From: Streptomyces sp. 840.1
GTDB taxonomy: Bacteria; Actinomycetota; Actinomycetes; Streptomycetales; Streptomycetaceae
Direction: 5' to 3'
DNA length: 64,000 bases
Assembly: GCF_003751445.1 (NCBI RefSeq)
Contig: NZ_RJUU01000001.1
Coordinates: forward strand, 2,361,001 to 2,425,000
A program made the position numbers and the translations under genes. The notes beneath the pieces are model-generated. The model was not told the origin of the DNA and did not search any database. It saw only the letters and a list, made by a program, of their open reading frames with translations. This document shows, in pieces, positions 1 through 8,194 of the stretch. Numbering within the stretch: the first letter of the stretch is position 1; every line of letters begins with the position of its first letter.

Positions 1-1647
1 CGCGAGCTGGAGGAGAAGCACCGCGACACCGTGGTGATCATCGGCGTGCACTCGCCGAAGTTCGTCCACGAGGCGGAGCACCAGGCCGTGGTCGACGCCG
101 TCGAGCGGTACGAGGTGCACCACCCGGTGCTGGACGACCCCGAGCTCGCCACCTGGAAGCAGTACGCCGTACGCGCCTGGCCGACGCTCGTCGTCGTCGA
201 CCCCGAGGGCTATGTCGTCGCCCAGCACGCGGGCGAGGGCCACGCCCACGCCATCGAGAAGCTGGTCGAGGAGCTGGAGGCCGAGCACGCCGCGAAGGGC
301 ACCCTGCGGCGCGGCGACGGCCCGTACGTGGCGCCCGAGCCGGTGGCCACGCACCTGCGGTTCCCCGGGAAGGCGCTGCTGCTGGACGACGGCGGCTTCC
401 TGGTCTCCGACACCACCCGGCACCGGCTGGTCGAACTGGAAGCGGACGGCGAGACCGTCCGCCGCCACTTCGGCACCGGCGACCGGGGGTTCACCGACGG
501 CGGGCCCGAGGAGGTGCGGTTCAGCGAGCCGCAGGGGCTGGCGGTACTGCCCGACGGGCGGATCGCCGTCGCGGACACCGTGAACCACGCGATCCGCGCC
601 CTCGACCTCGCGACCGGAGCGACGACCACTCTCGCCGGCACCGGCCGCCAGTGGTGGCAGGGGGCGCCCACCAGTGGGCCCGGCCGCGAGGTGGACCTCT
701 CCTCGCCGTGGGACGTCGCCTGGTTCGACGGCAGGCTCTGGATCGCCATGGCGGGCGTGCACCAGCTGTGGACGTACGACGCCGAGGACGGCTCCGTCCG
801 GGTCGCGGCCGGGACGACGAACGAGGGACTGGTGGACGGGCCCGGAGCCGAGGCCTGGTTCGCCCAGCCGTCCGGGCTCGCCGCGACCGAGGAGCGGCTC
901 TGGGTCGCGGACTCGGAGACGTCCTCCGTGCGCTACGTGGACCTGGACGGTGCCGTGCACACCGCCGTCGGCACCGGACTCTTCGACTTCGGCCACCGCG
1001 ACGGGGCCGCCGGTCAGGCGCTGCTCCAGCACCCGCTGGGCGTCACCGCGCTGCCCGACGGATCCGTCGCCGTCTGCGACACCTACAACCACGCCCTGCG
1101 CCGCTACGACCCGGCGAGCGGCGAGGTCACCACGCTGGCCACGGATCTGCGCGAGCCCAGCGACGCCGTGCTGGTGGACGGCGACCTCGTGGTCGTCGAG
1201 TCCGCCCGGCACCGGCTGACCCGGCTGCGGCTGCCCGAGGAGGCTGTACGCGTCGCGGACTCCGCGCACCGCACCCAGCGTGCCGCCACCGAGATCGCCC
1301 CGGGCACCCTGCGGCTCGACGTCGTCTTCCAGGCGCCCGCCGGTCAGAAGCTGGACACCCGCTACGGGCCCTCGACCCGGCTGCTGGTCTCCTCGACCCC
1401 GCCGGAGCTGCTGGCCGGGGGCGACGGCGCGGGCACCGACCTGTTCCGTGACCTGGTCCTCGCGGACGGGGTGACCGAGGGCGTCCTGCACGTCTCCGCG
1501 ATGGCCGCGTCCTGCGACGACGACCCCGCCAACGAGTACCCGGCCTGCCATGTCCACCAGCAGGACTGGGGCGTCCCCGTCCGCGTCAGTGCGGAGGGGA
1601 CGCCCCGGCTGCCGCTCGTGCTCGCGGGGATGGACGAGCAGGGCTGA
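1..1647 (+). CDS. NHL-repeat thioredoxin-like protein (5' truncated by window edge)
   Basis: The reading frame is open from base 1 and stays coding before the first in-window GTG at 31, so the true start lies upstream. The first ~100 residues look like the end of a thioredoxin/TlpA-type domain (VVIIGVHSPKF, then WPTLVVVDPEG). Any CxxC active site would lie before the window. After that come at least four NHL-type beta-propeller blades, each with a pattern like LPDGRIAVADTVNHAIR, PDGSVAVCDTYNHALR or LWVADSETSSVR. Proteins of this layout are usually about 600 aa; 548 residues are visible here. They are assumed to be redox or scaffold proteins, but the substrate is unknown. The gene converges on the DUF4232 lipoprotein gene 60 bp away. 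Confidence 0.85.
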   Translation, partial: RELEEKHRDTVVIIGVHSPKFVHEAEHQAVVDAVERYEVHHPVLDDPELATWKQYAVRAWPTLVVVDPEGYVVAQHAGEGHAHAIEKLVEELEAEHAAKGTLRRGDGPYVAPEPVATHLRFPGKALLLDDGGFLVSDTTRHRLVELEADGETVRRHFGTGDRGFTDGGPEEVRFSEPQGLAVLPDGRIAVADTVNHAIRALDLATGATTTLAGTGRQWWQGAPTSGPGREVDLSSPWDVAWFDGRLWIAMAGVHQLWTYDAEDGSVRVAAGTTNEGLVDGPGAEAWFAQPSGLAATEERLWVADSETSSVRYVDLDGAVHTAVGTGLFDFGHRDGAAGQALLQHPLGVTALPDGSVAVCDTYNHALRRYDPASGEVTTLATDLREPSDAVLVDGDLVVVESARHRLTRLRLPEEAVRVADSAHRTQRAATEIAPGTLRLDVVFQAPAGQKLDTRYGPSTRLLVSSTPPELLAGGDGAGTDLFRDLVLADGVTEGVLHVSAMAASCDDDPANEYPACHVHQQDWGVPVRVSAEGTPRLPLVLAGMDEQG

Positions 1648-1707
1648 CAGCCGTACCGGGGGACGGGAACGCGGACGGGGACAGGGGCAGGCGCACAGGC
1701 GGGCGGC

Positions 1708-2445
1708 TCAGAAGTCGTCGGCGCCGTTGCGCAGCTCGTACGTCCAGTACCCCGTCCGGTACTTCGCCGGGTCGACGGCGATGCCCCCGGCGCCGGGGGC
1801 CCGCACGGTGGCCTGGCCGCTGCCGCCCTGGAGCCACACGGCGAAGGCCGTCACGGGCTCCACGTCCTCGTCGGCGCCGCCGTCGGACAGCTTCACCAGT
1901 GCGTAGGCCGGTGCGCCCGCTTCGAGCACGACGCGGGCCGCCGGCTTGCTCTTGGCCACCGACGGGATGTTCTGCTTGTGGCTCTCCAGGAACTGGATCT
2001 CCGGGAAGCCCTTCATCTCGCACGCGTGGCCCGAGGTGTTCTTCGCCGTCAGGACGAGGTGCGTGTAGGGCGGGCCGTCCTGGGCGGCGGCACTGATCCT
2101 GACGTCCTCGGTGGTGCAGAGCGGGGCGTTCGCGGATCCGGTGCTGCCCTTCGACGTGCCGCCGGTGGTGCTGCCGCCGGTTCCGCCGCCTCCGCCGGTG
2201 GTGCCGGTGGTGCGCTTCGCGGCCACGGGGGTCTTGGCCCCGGAGCTGTCCTTGGCCCCGGCGCTGTCCGCGGACCCTGCGGCCGGCTTGGCGGCGGAGG
2301 CCGACAACGAGGTGTCCGCCGGGCCCTCGGACCTGGTGCCGGTGCCGCTGTCACTGCCCCCGCAGGCGGTCAGCGCCAGGGCGAGTACGGCGGTGGTCGT
2401 GGCGGCGAGCGCGGCGGCGCGGCCGCGGGTCCGGATGACAGACAT
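1708..2445 (-). CDS. DUF4232-type secreted lipoprotein
   Basis: A 245-aa protein. The ATG at 2445 was chosen because GGGGGA lies 8 bp upstream and the next residues form a lipoprotein signal peptide (MSVIRTRGR, hydrophobic stretch, lipobox LTAC|G). A Ser/Ala/Gly/Thr-rich linker of ~75 residues (GGGGGTGGSTTGG) joins the anchor to a C-terminal domain of ~140 residues starting LCTTEDVRIS. That domain has the DUF4232 pattern (LVLTAKNTSGHACEMKG, then a C-terminal WTYELRNG). It should sit on the outer face of the membrane; its function is unknown. It lies just downstream of a SARP regulator gene on the same strand, with a four-copy 11-bp direct repeat between them, so it is a probable direct target of that regulator. 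A longer in-frame ORF to 2874 has no signal sequence and overlaps the regulator. Confidence 0.85.
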   Translation of the reverse strand: MSVIRTRGRAAALAATTTAVLALALTACGGSDSGTGTRSEGPADTSLSASAAKPAAGSADSAGAKDSSGAKTPVAAKRTTGTTGGGGGTGGSTTGGTSKGSTGSANAPLCTTEDVRISAAAQDGPPYTHLVLTAKNTSGHACEMKGFPEIQFLESHKQNIPSVAKSKPAARVVLEAGAPAYALVKLSDGGADEDVEPVTAFAVWLQGGSGQATVRAPGAGGIAVDPAKYRTGYWTYELRNGADDF

Positions 2446-2523
2446 GGATGGTTCCCCCGTGTGTGACGGTGAGGCGAGAGCCCGGCGCGGTGGTCTGTCG
2501 CGCCCGGCGTGCTGACAGCCATG

Positions 2524-2580
2524 AGTCTTCCGGTCACCGCTCACGTACCGCTGACGTGCGGCTAACGTCCCGCTGACGCG
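2524..2580 (-). promoter_or_regulatory. SARP-type direct repeats and -10 box upstream of the DUF4232 lipoprotein
   Basis: Four tandem 11-bp units read on the plus strand at 2537-2547 (CCGCTCACGTA), 2548-2558 (CCGCTGACGTG), 2559-2569 (CGGCTAACGTC) and 2570-2580 (CCGCTGACGCG). On the minus strand the repeated heptamer is GTCAGCG or close variants at exact 11-bp spacing, the arrangement known for SARP/AfsR operators. Seven bases downstream is AAGACT (2529-2524), close to a TAGACT -10 element. SARP sites characteristically end about 8 bp before the -10. The repeats start 25 bp after the stop codon of the SARP gene and lie about 90 bp before the lipoprotein start. Confidence 0.7.
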
Positions 2581-2605
2581 GCCGGCGCCCTGACTCCGGC
2601 CGGGC

Positions 2606-5422
2606 TCACCCGTCGTCGGTGAGCCGCCGTACCGCCTGTTCGTGCCGCCGTACGTACTCCGCCCGCGAGGCCACCCGTAGCAGCGCCTCCAGCGCCCGCA
2701 CCGCACCCTCGTCGTACCCCGCGCGCTCCGCCTCGGCCGCCGCCAGGTCCAGCAGCCGGATGCCTTCGTCCTCCGTGCCGAGGGCCAGGTGCGCCTCGCC
2801 GCTGACGGCCAGCAGGAGCACGCGGCGCGCGGCCTCCTCGTGTTCGGGGCCCAGGTCGAACGCGGTCCGGGCACAGTCCAGGGCGTCCTGCGGCCGGCCG
2901 GCCACGAGCCGCAGCCGGGCCAGGTGCTGCAGGGCGAGCATCTCGGTGTGCGCGTCGCACTCCTGCCTGGCCAGCGCGACGGCCTGCTCGCAGCCCTCCA
3001 GCGCCAGGTCCAGACCGCCCTGTTCGGCCTGGACGACCGCCAGGTTGATCAGCGCCGTCGCCTCGCCCAGCCGGTCCCCGGCCCGCCGCGCCAGCCCCGG
3101 CGACGGCTCCAGCAGCGCAGCGGCCTCGGCGGTCCTGCCCTCCTCCGACAGCACCCAGCCCAGCAGATTGCGCACCCGCGACTCGGCGTACGGATCGCCC
3201 TGCGCGACCGCCGCGTCCAGCGCCAGCCCCAGGGCCGGGGCCCAGCCGTCCCGGGCCCGCCACACCACGTGCGGCCACTGGAGCAGGATGATCCGCCAGG
3301 CGCGGTCGTCGAGACCGGCACCGCGGGCGGCCGCGGCCGCCAGGGACAGGTCCTCGCGCTCGGTGGCCAGCCAGCTCATCGCCTCGGCCCGGTCGGTGAA
3401 GTCCCGTACGGCGGCCGGCTTGCGGAAGTCCTCCGGCAGGACGAAGCAGGGCTCGCCGCCCGGTTCGGCCGTGTCGGCGGCGGCCAGCGCGGTCGCGATG
3501 CAGTGGTCCAGCACGCCGAGCAGGGCGTCGGGCCCGGACTCCGGATCGAGGCCCCGGGCGTAGAGGCGCACCAGATCGTGCAGCACCCAGCGCCCCGGAC
3601 TCGTCTCGCCGACGAGGTGGGCGGCGGCGAGCCGCTCCAGCGCAGCGGCGGCGACCACCGGATCGCTGCCGGCCAGCGCGGCGGCGGTGTACGGGTCGAA
3701 GTGGCTGCCGGGGTGGTGGCCGAGCCGGGCGAAGTGGTGGATGGCGTCCGGCGGCAACTGCTGCACGGTCAGCCGCAGCGCCGCGGAGACCCCGGTGTCC
3801 TCCACGTCGAGATAGGCCAGCCGGCTGCGCTCGTCGGCCAGTTCGTCGGCGGTCCCGGCGAGCGTCCGGTTCGGGCGCCCCGCCAGCCGGGCGGCCGTGA
3901 CCCGCAGCGCGAGCGGCAGTCCGCCGCACAGCTCGGCCAGCCGACGGGCCGCCACCGGTTCCGCGAGCACCCGCTCCTCGCCCAGCACCCCGGCGAGCAG
4001 CGCGGTGCCGTCCGGCGGTTCGAGCACGTCCAGCGGCACCGGGCGGGCGGCGTCCGAGGCGATGAGGCCGTCCAGGCGGTGCCTGCTGGTGACCAGCGTG
4101 ACGCAGTCGGCGCCGCCCGGCAGCAGCGGCCTGACCTGCGCAGAGTCGCGGGCGTTGTCCAGGACGACGAGCAGGCTGCGCCGGTCGGTCAGCGAGCGGA
4201 AGAGCGCGGCGGCGGACTGGACGGACTCCGGGACCCGGCGGGGTGCGACACCGAGCGCCAGCAGGAACTCGCGCAGCACCTCCAGCGGTGTCGGCTCCCC
4301 CGTATCGCCGAACCCGCGCAGATCGGCGAAGAGCCGCCCGTCCGGGAACGCGGCCGGGGCGCGGCGCGCCCAGTGCAGGGCCAGCGCGGTCTTGCCCACC
4401 CCGGCCGGTCCGGTGACCAGGCAGATCGGCGCCTCACCGGCCGCCGCCCGGGAGAGCGCGGCCAGCTCGGCCGCCCGGCCCTGGAAGCCGCGGGGCGCGC
4501 GGGGCAGCAGATCGGTGGGATGCGGCTCGCCCGCCCGGGGGCCGCCCGGCGCACCGATGCCCGGCCCCACGACCTGCCCGCCGCCCGCAGATCCGCCGCC
4601 CGGTGCCGTACCGGTGCCCGCGGCCCCGGTCGTCGCGGAGTCGGGGCCCGGACCGTGACCGGGCCGGTCCGGCTCGGGCTGCGGGTCGCCGCGCAGGATC
4701 CGGGCGTAGGCGTCCGCCAGTTCGCGGCCGGGGTCGATGCCCAGCTCGTCCGCGAGCAGCCGCCGCGTGCGGTGGAAGCAGTCCAGCGCCTCCGACTGGT
4801 GGCCCGAACCGTGCAGCGCCGACACCAGGGCCGCCGCCAGCGACTCCCGCATCGGATGGGCCGCCGCCTCGGTCCGCAGCACCGCCGCCGCTCGGTGGTG
4901 CTCGCCCAGCACGGCGTAGGCGTGCGCCAGTTGCTCGACCGTCGTCAGCCGGGACTCCTCCAGCGCCTGCGCGGCGGCCTGGAGCGGTGCGCTGGGGTAC
5001 GTACCGGTGAGGGCAGGGCCCTCCCACAGCGACAGGGCCTCCTTCAGCATCAGCACGCTGTCGGCCGGGCTGCGCTGCTCCCGGGCCAGCATCAGCAGTT
5101 CCTCGAAGCGCTGGGAGTCCAGCAGGGTCTCCGGCACCCGCAGCAGGTACGCGTCGCCGAGCGTGGTCAGCTCGACCCCGTACGCCTCGGCGTCGGCGCC
5201 CGTCAGCAGGGCGCGCAGCCGGGACACGTGCCCCTGGATGACCGTACGGGCGTGCAGGGGCGGGGCGTCGTCCCACAGGCAGCCCGTCAGCCGGCTCACG
5301 GAGACGGGAGTGTTGGCGCGCAGCAGCAGTGCGGCGAGCAGGCTGCGGCGTTTGGCGGGGCCGAGTGGCAGCGGCCCGGTCAGCGTGTCGACGCAGACCG
5401 TGCCGAGCAGCCGGAACTCCAC
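2606..5422 (-). CDS. SARP/AfsR-type transcriptional regulator with NB-ARC and TPR domains
   Basis: A 938-aa regulator. The GTG at 5422 (VEFRLLGTV, the usual SARP N-terminus) was chosen because GGGGAG lies 8 bp upstream. Domains in order: a winged-helix OmpR-like DNA-binding domain (about 1-95, PAKRRSLLAALLLRAN), a bacterial transcriptional activator domain (about 100-245), a low-complexity Gly/Pro linker, and an NB-ARC/STAND ATPase with P-loop VTGPAGVGKTAL near residue 335 and Walker B-like LLVVLDNARD. The last ~300 residues are TPR-like helical repeats. It has the AfsR layout but lies beside a lipoprotein gene rather than afsS. SARPs bind direct heptamer repeats and recruit RNA polymerase; a matching array lies directly after its stop codon. 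Confidence 0.9.
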   Translation of the reverse strand: MEFRLLGTVCVDTLTGPLPLGPAKRRSLLAALLLRANTPVSVSRLTGCLWDDAPPLHARTVIQGHVSRLRALLTGADAEAYGVELTTLGDAYLLRVPETLLDSQRFEELLMLAREQRSPADSVLMLKEALSLWEGPALTGTYPSAPLQAAAQALEESRLTTVEQLAHAYAVLGEHHRAAAVLRTEAAAHPMRESLAAALVSALHGSGHQSEALDCFHRTRRLLADELGIDPGRELADAYARILRGDPQPEPDRPGHGPGPDSATTGAAGTGTAPGGGSAGGGQVVGPGIGAPGGPRAGEPHPTDLLPRAPRGFQGRAAELAALSRAAAGEAPICLVTGPAGVGKTALALHWARRAPAAFPDGRLFADLRGFGDTGEPTPLEVLREFLLALGVAPRRVPESVQSAAALFRSLTDRRSLLVVLDNARDSAQVRPLLPGGADCVTLVTSRHRLDGLIASDAARPVPLDVLEPPDGTALLAGVLGEERVLAEPVAARRLAELCGGLPLALRVTAARLAGRPNRTLAGTADELADERSRLAYLDVEDTGVSAALRLTVQQLPPDAIHHFARLGHHPGSHFDPYTAAALAGSDPVVAAAALERLAAAHLVGETSPGRWVLHDLVRLYARGLDPESGPDALLGVLDHCIATALAAADTAEPGGEPCFVLPEDFRKPAAVRDFTDRAEAMSWLATEREDLSLAAAAARGAGLDDRAWRIILLQWPHVVWRARDGWAPALGLALDAAVAQGDPYAESRVRNLLGWVLSEEGRTAEAAALLEPSPGLARRAGDRLGEATALINLAVVQAEQGGLDLALEGCEQAVALARQECDAHTEMLALQHLARLRLVAGRPQDALDCARTAFDLGPEHEEAARRVLLLAVSGEAHLALGTEDEGIRLLDLAAAEAERAGYDEGAVRALEALLRVASRAEYVRRHEQAVRRLTDDG

Positions 5423-5545
5423 GAGCGGCTCCCCTTCCGGGTGTGACGCGCCCGGTGCCGGGTCACGGACAGGGGCCCAGAATATCCGGCCCCGTCCCTG
5501 TGCGGGGAGGGGGTGCGCCCGCCCGGCGGGGCGCACCCGGCCGGG

Positions 5546-5764
5546 TCACAGGTGGCGTTCGTCGTCGGATACCACCGTGGTGGTGGGGGGTACGACCATG
5601 CGGCGGCGCCGCATGACGCTCGCGTACACGAAGACGCCGATGATGCCGACGATCATCATGATCCAGCCGACCATGTCGACGTTGACGCTGTCCATCTCCC
5701 AGTCGGTCGCGAAGGCGAGGATCGCCCCCGCACCGATGAGAATGATGCATCCACCGAGACCCAT
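5546..5764 (-). CDS. small two-helix membrane protein, DUF6458-like
   Basis: A 72-aa protein. The ATG at 5764 follows a clear GGAGG ribosome site 9 bp upstream. It has two hydrophobic segments (GGCIILIGAGAILAFAT and a second around WIMMIVGIIGVFVYASV) separated by a short acidic hairpin (DWEMDSVNVDMV). A basic patch MRRRRM follows, then a short polar tail. This is the small actinobacterial family usually annotated DUF6458; no function is known. The basic patch after the second helix predicts a cytoplasmic C-terminus. The longer upstream ORF extension is Arg/Pro-rich and looks untranslated. Confidence 0.8.
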   Translation of the reverse strand: MGLGGCIILIGAGAILAFATDWEMDSVNVDMVGWIMMIVGIIGVFVYASVMRRRRMVVPPTTTVVSDDERHL

Positions 5765-5863
5765 GAGTTCCGCCTCCTCGACGCCCCGGAGGCTCCGGGC
5801 CGTGTACGGAGCGGGTACCCGGCCCGGCAACGACCATGTCCGTGAAGACGGTTGGCGTTTCGG

Positions 5864-7162
5864 TCAGCCTGCCAGGAACGCGGCCAGGGCGGTCGCCAGC
5901 AGGTGCGGGTCGTCGGCGCCGCACAGCTCACGGGCGCTGTGCATCGACAGGATGGCGACGCCGATGTCGACCGTCTGGATGCCGTGCCGGGCGGCGGTGA
6001 TCGGGCCGATCGTGGTGCCGCACGGCATCGCGTTGTTGGAGACGAACGTCTGCCACTTCACGCCCGCCTGCTCGCACGCGGCCGCGAACAGGGCCCGGCC
6101 GCTGCCGTCGGTCGCGTACCGCATGTTCACGTTGGTCTTGAGGATCGGTCCGCCGTTGACGACCGGGTGGTGCGTCGGGTCGTGCCGTTCGGCGTAGTTG
6201 GGGTGGATCGCGTGGCCGGTGTCGGAGGAGAGGCAGACGGTACCGGCGAAGGCGCGGGCCCGGTCCTCGTACGTACCGCCTCGGGCGAACACCGAGCGCT
6301 CCAGGACCGTGCCGAGCAGCGGTCCGTCCGCGCCGGTGTCGGACTGCGAGCCGTTCTCCTCGTGGTCGAAGGCGGCCAGCACCGGGATGTACGGGATCTC
6401 CGCGTCGGGCTGTCCGGCGACGGCCGCCAGGGCCGCGGTCGCCGCGTGCACCGAGAGCAGGTTGTCCATCCGGGGCCCGGCCACCAGCTCGCGGTCACGG
6501 CCCAGGTAGGACGGCGCCTCGACGGGGTGCGGCATCAGGTCCCAGCCGGTGACGTCCTCGGCGTCGACGCCCGCCTCCTCGGCGACGAACCGGATGAGGT
6601 CGCCCTCCGCCACCTCGCCGAGGCCCCAGATCGGCTGCATGTGCTTCTGGCGGTCGAGCTTGAGCCCGTCGGGGTTGGCGCTGCGGTCCAGGTGCACGGC
6701 CAGCTGCGGGACGCGCAGCAGCGGCCGGTCGATGTTGACCAGCCGGTGCGTGCCGTCACGCAGTGAGATGCGGCCGGCGAGACCGAGGTCCCGGTCCAGC
6801 CAGGTGTTCAGGAGCGTGCCGCCGTAGACCTCCACGGCGACCTGCCGCCAGCCGTGGGCGCCCGAGTCGGGCAGCGGCTTCACGCGCAGGTTCGGTGAGT
6901 CGGTGTGCGCGCCCGCGATCCGGAACGGGGTGTGCGCCTCGGCGCCCTCGGGCACGTACCAGGCCACGATCGCGCCGCCGCGCAGCACGTACTTCCCGCC
7001 GCTGGTCCCGTCCCAGGCCGCCGTCTCCGCGACCTGCCGGAAGCCGGCCTTCTCCAGCCTCGACGCGGCGGTCGCCACGGCGTGGTACGGGGAGGGGCAG
7101 TCCATCAGGAATGCCATCAGGTCGTCGGTGTGCCCGCGGTCGAAGCGGAGGGAAGAACTCAT
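5864..7162 (-). CDS. M18 family aminopeptidase (aspartyl aminopeptidase type)
   Basis: A 432-aa cytoplasmic metallopeptidase that removes N-terminal (typically acidic) residues from peptides. Family marks: the N-terminal LMDCPSPYHAV, the metal-binding region RIAGAHTDSPNLRVKP, the catalytic EENGSQSDTGADG block, and the C-terminal MHSARELCGADD with the last metal-ligand His. Length matches bacterial M18 proteins. ATG 7162 gives the usual N-terminus; the ribosome site is weak (AGAGTGA), and a GTG three codons upstream is possible. It is probably monocistronic. Confidence 0.93.
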   Translation of the reverse strand: MSSSLRFDRGHTDDLMAFLMDCPSPYHAVATAASRLEKAGFRQVAETAAWDGTSGGKYVLRGGAIVAWYVPEGAEAHTPFRIAGAHTDSPNLRVKPLPDSGAHGWRQVAVEVYGGTLLNTWLDRDLGLAGRISLRDGTHRLVNIDRPLLRVPQLAVHLDRSANPDGLKLDRQKHMQPIWGLGEVAEGDLIRFVAEEAGVDAEDVTGWDLMPHPVEAPSYLGRDRELVAGPRMDNLLSVHAATAALAAVAGQPDAEIPYIPVLAAFDHEENGSQSDTGADGPLLGTVLERSVFARGGTYEDRARAFAGTVCLSSDTGHAIHPNYAERHDPTHHPVVNGGPILKTNVNMRYATDGSGRALFAAACEQAGVKWQTFVSNNAMPCGTTIGPITAARHGIQTVDIGVAILSMHSARELCGADDPHLLATALAAFLAG

Positions 7163-7247
7163 GTTATTCACTCTAACCAGGCATGACACGAAGATTTCAC
7201 CGTCGTCCCGGGGTGACTCACCGTCGCTCGCCGGTGACCCGGAACCG

Positions 7248-7925
7248 TCATCCGGTGACCGCTGCGGACGGCTTCTCGCCGTCCTGCGCCTGCTGGGCCC
7301 GGTCGGCGAGCATGGCCGCGAGGGCCTTGACCTCCCCGTCGGGGACCGACGCCTTGCCCTGGGTCCCGGTGCTGATGCCGAGGACGAGGGTGCCGACGCG
7401 GAGCTGGGTGACGGTGGCGGGGCCGCCCATGGTGCCGGTGGCGGCCCGGTTGGCCTCGCGTTCGGCCCCCGGTTCACCGATTCCGACGGGTTTCGCGCCC
7501 ACCCCGACCCTGTCCCCGCCGTAATAGGCGTTCAGGGCGTCGTAGGCGGCATCGGCCGTCTTCTCGTCCTTGTAGGCGAGGGCCCAGAAGTTCAGCGAGG
7601 TCACATCGGGCTTGCGGACGAACGAGGAGACGCCCCAGAACGTGATCTCGCCGCAGGTGGCCTGCCGCTTCTTCTTGTCCACCACCTGGCAGACCGGCGG
7701 CGGGTACTCGGCCACCGGCTTCTGCGCCTCCGGCTTCATCACGGTCCGCCAGCCCGGCAGGGCCTTCGCGTCCGGCAGCACCGAGGAGAGCGCCGCCCTG
7801 CCCAGCGGCTTCGAGGCGCCGCCCTTGCCGTCGCCGCCGTCCCCGCTGCCGCAGCCCGCGAGGAGCAGCGCCACCGCCCCGGCCGCCGCGCCCCGTACGT
7901 ACCACCGCTCGCCCGGACGATTCAT
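7248..7925 (-). CDS. secreted lipoprotein of unknown function
   Basis: A 225-aa protein starting at ATG 7925 with GGGAGG 7 bp upstream. It carries a lipoprotein signal with lipobox LLAGC|G and a short Gly/Asp/Lys linker. The mature part has Cys residues in PPPVCQVVD and QATCGEI that could form a disulfide, and the segment FWALAYKDEKTADAAYDAL. It resembles actinobacterial cell-surface lipoproteins of the PknH-sensor/DUF3558 class only in general form; I do not assign a family. It is downstream of a degraded Uma2 fragment and upstream of the M18 gene, all on the minus strand. Confidence 0.75.
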   Translation of the reverse strand: MNRPGERWYVRGAAAGAVALLLAGCGSGDGGDGKGGASKPLGRAALSSVLPDAKALPGWRTVMKPEAQKPVAEYPPPVCQVVDKKKRQATCGEITFWGVSSFVRKPDVTSLNFWALAYKDEKTADAAYDALNAYYGGDRVGVGAKPVGIGEPGAEREANRAATGTMGGPATVTQLRVGTLVLGISTGTQGKASVPDGEVKALAAMLADRAQQAQDGEKPSAAVTG

Positions 7926-7957
7926 GTGCCGGCCTCCCCCTCGGAATCGGGCTCCGA

Positions 7958-8120
7958 TCATAGGGAAGGCACGGGCGGCGGCTGCCGGAGCGTGTCGATC
8001 GCTGTCGGATCGATATCGATGTCGTACGGAACGGAGAGCGCGAGCCGGTCGTGCTCGCCGCTCATCTCGACCCGCCAGAAGTGCGGGATGCGGGATTCCC
8101 GGACCTTTGCTCCGCGTACC
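7958..8120 (-). pseudogene. C-terminal remnant of a Uma2-family endonuclease
   Basis: No complete gene lies between 7926 and 8194. One minus-strand frame ending in TGA (7960-7958) reads ESRIPHFWRVEMSGE, then HDRLALSVPYDIDID, then PTAIDTL. This matches the end of Uma2/DUF820 proteins (Y-A-E-x-G-I-P-x-Y-W-x-V followed by beta strands and a 'P-x-x-I-D-x-x-x-L' tail). The strand normally between the two pieces is missing, the upstream frame degrades into Arg/Gly codons, and there is no start. The evidence supports a deleted, non-functional copy. An intact Uma2 gene occurs at 39488-40069. Confidence 0.65.
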
Positions 8121-8194
8121 CGGCCCGTACGACAGCACCGCCACCCGAGAGCGTCTCCGGGTGACGGTGCGTGTTGATCTTCGCGGCGGAAGCC

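Noticed and set aside
1648..1707. Terminator between the NHL and DUF4232 genes
   Set aside because: The 60-bp gap is rich in GGGGACGGG repeats on one strand only, with no convincing stem.
2789..5446. 885-aa plus-strand open frame opposite the SARP gene
   Set aside because: Antisense shadow of a clear SARP/NB-ARC/TPR gene; Gln/Arg/Gly-rich without domain features or ribosome site.
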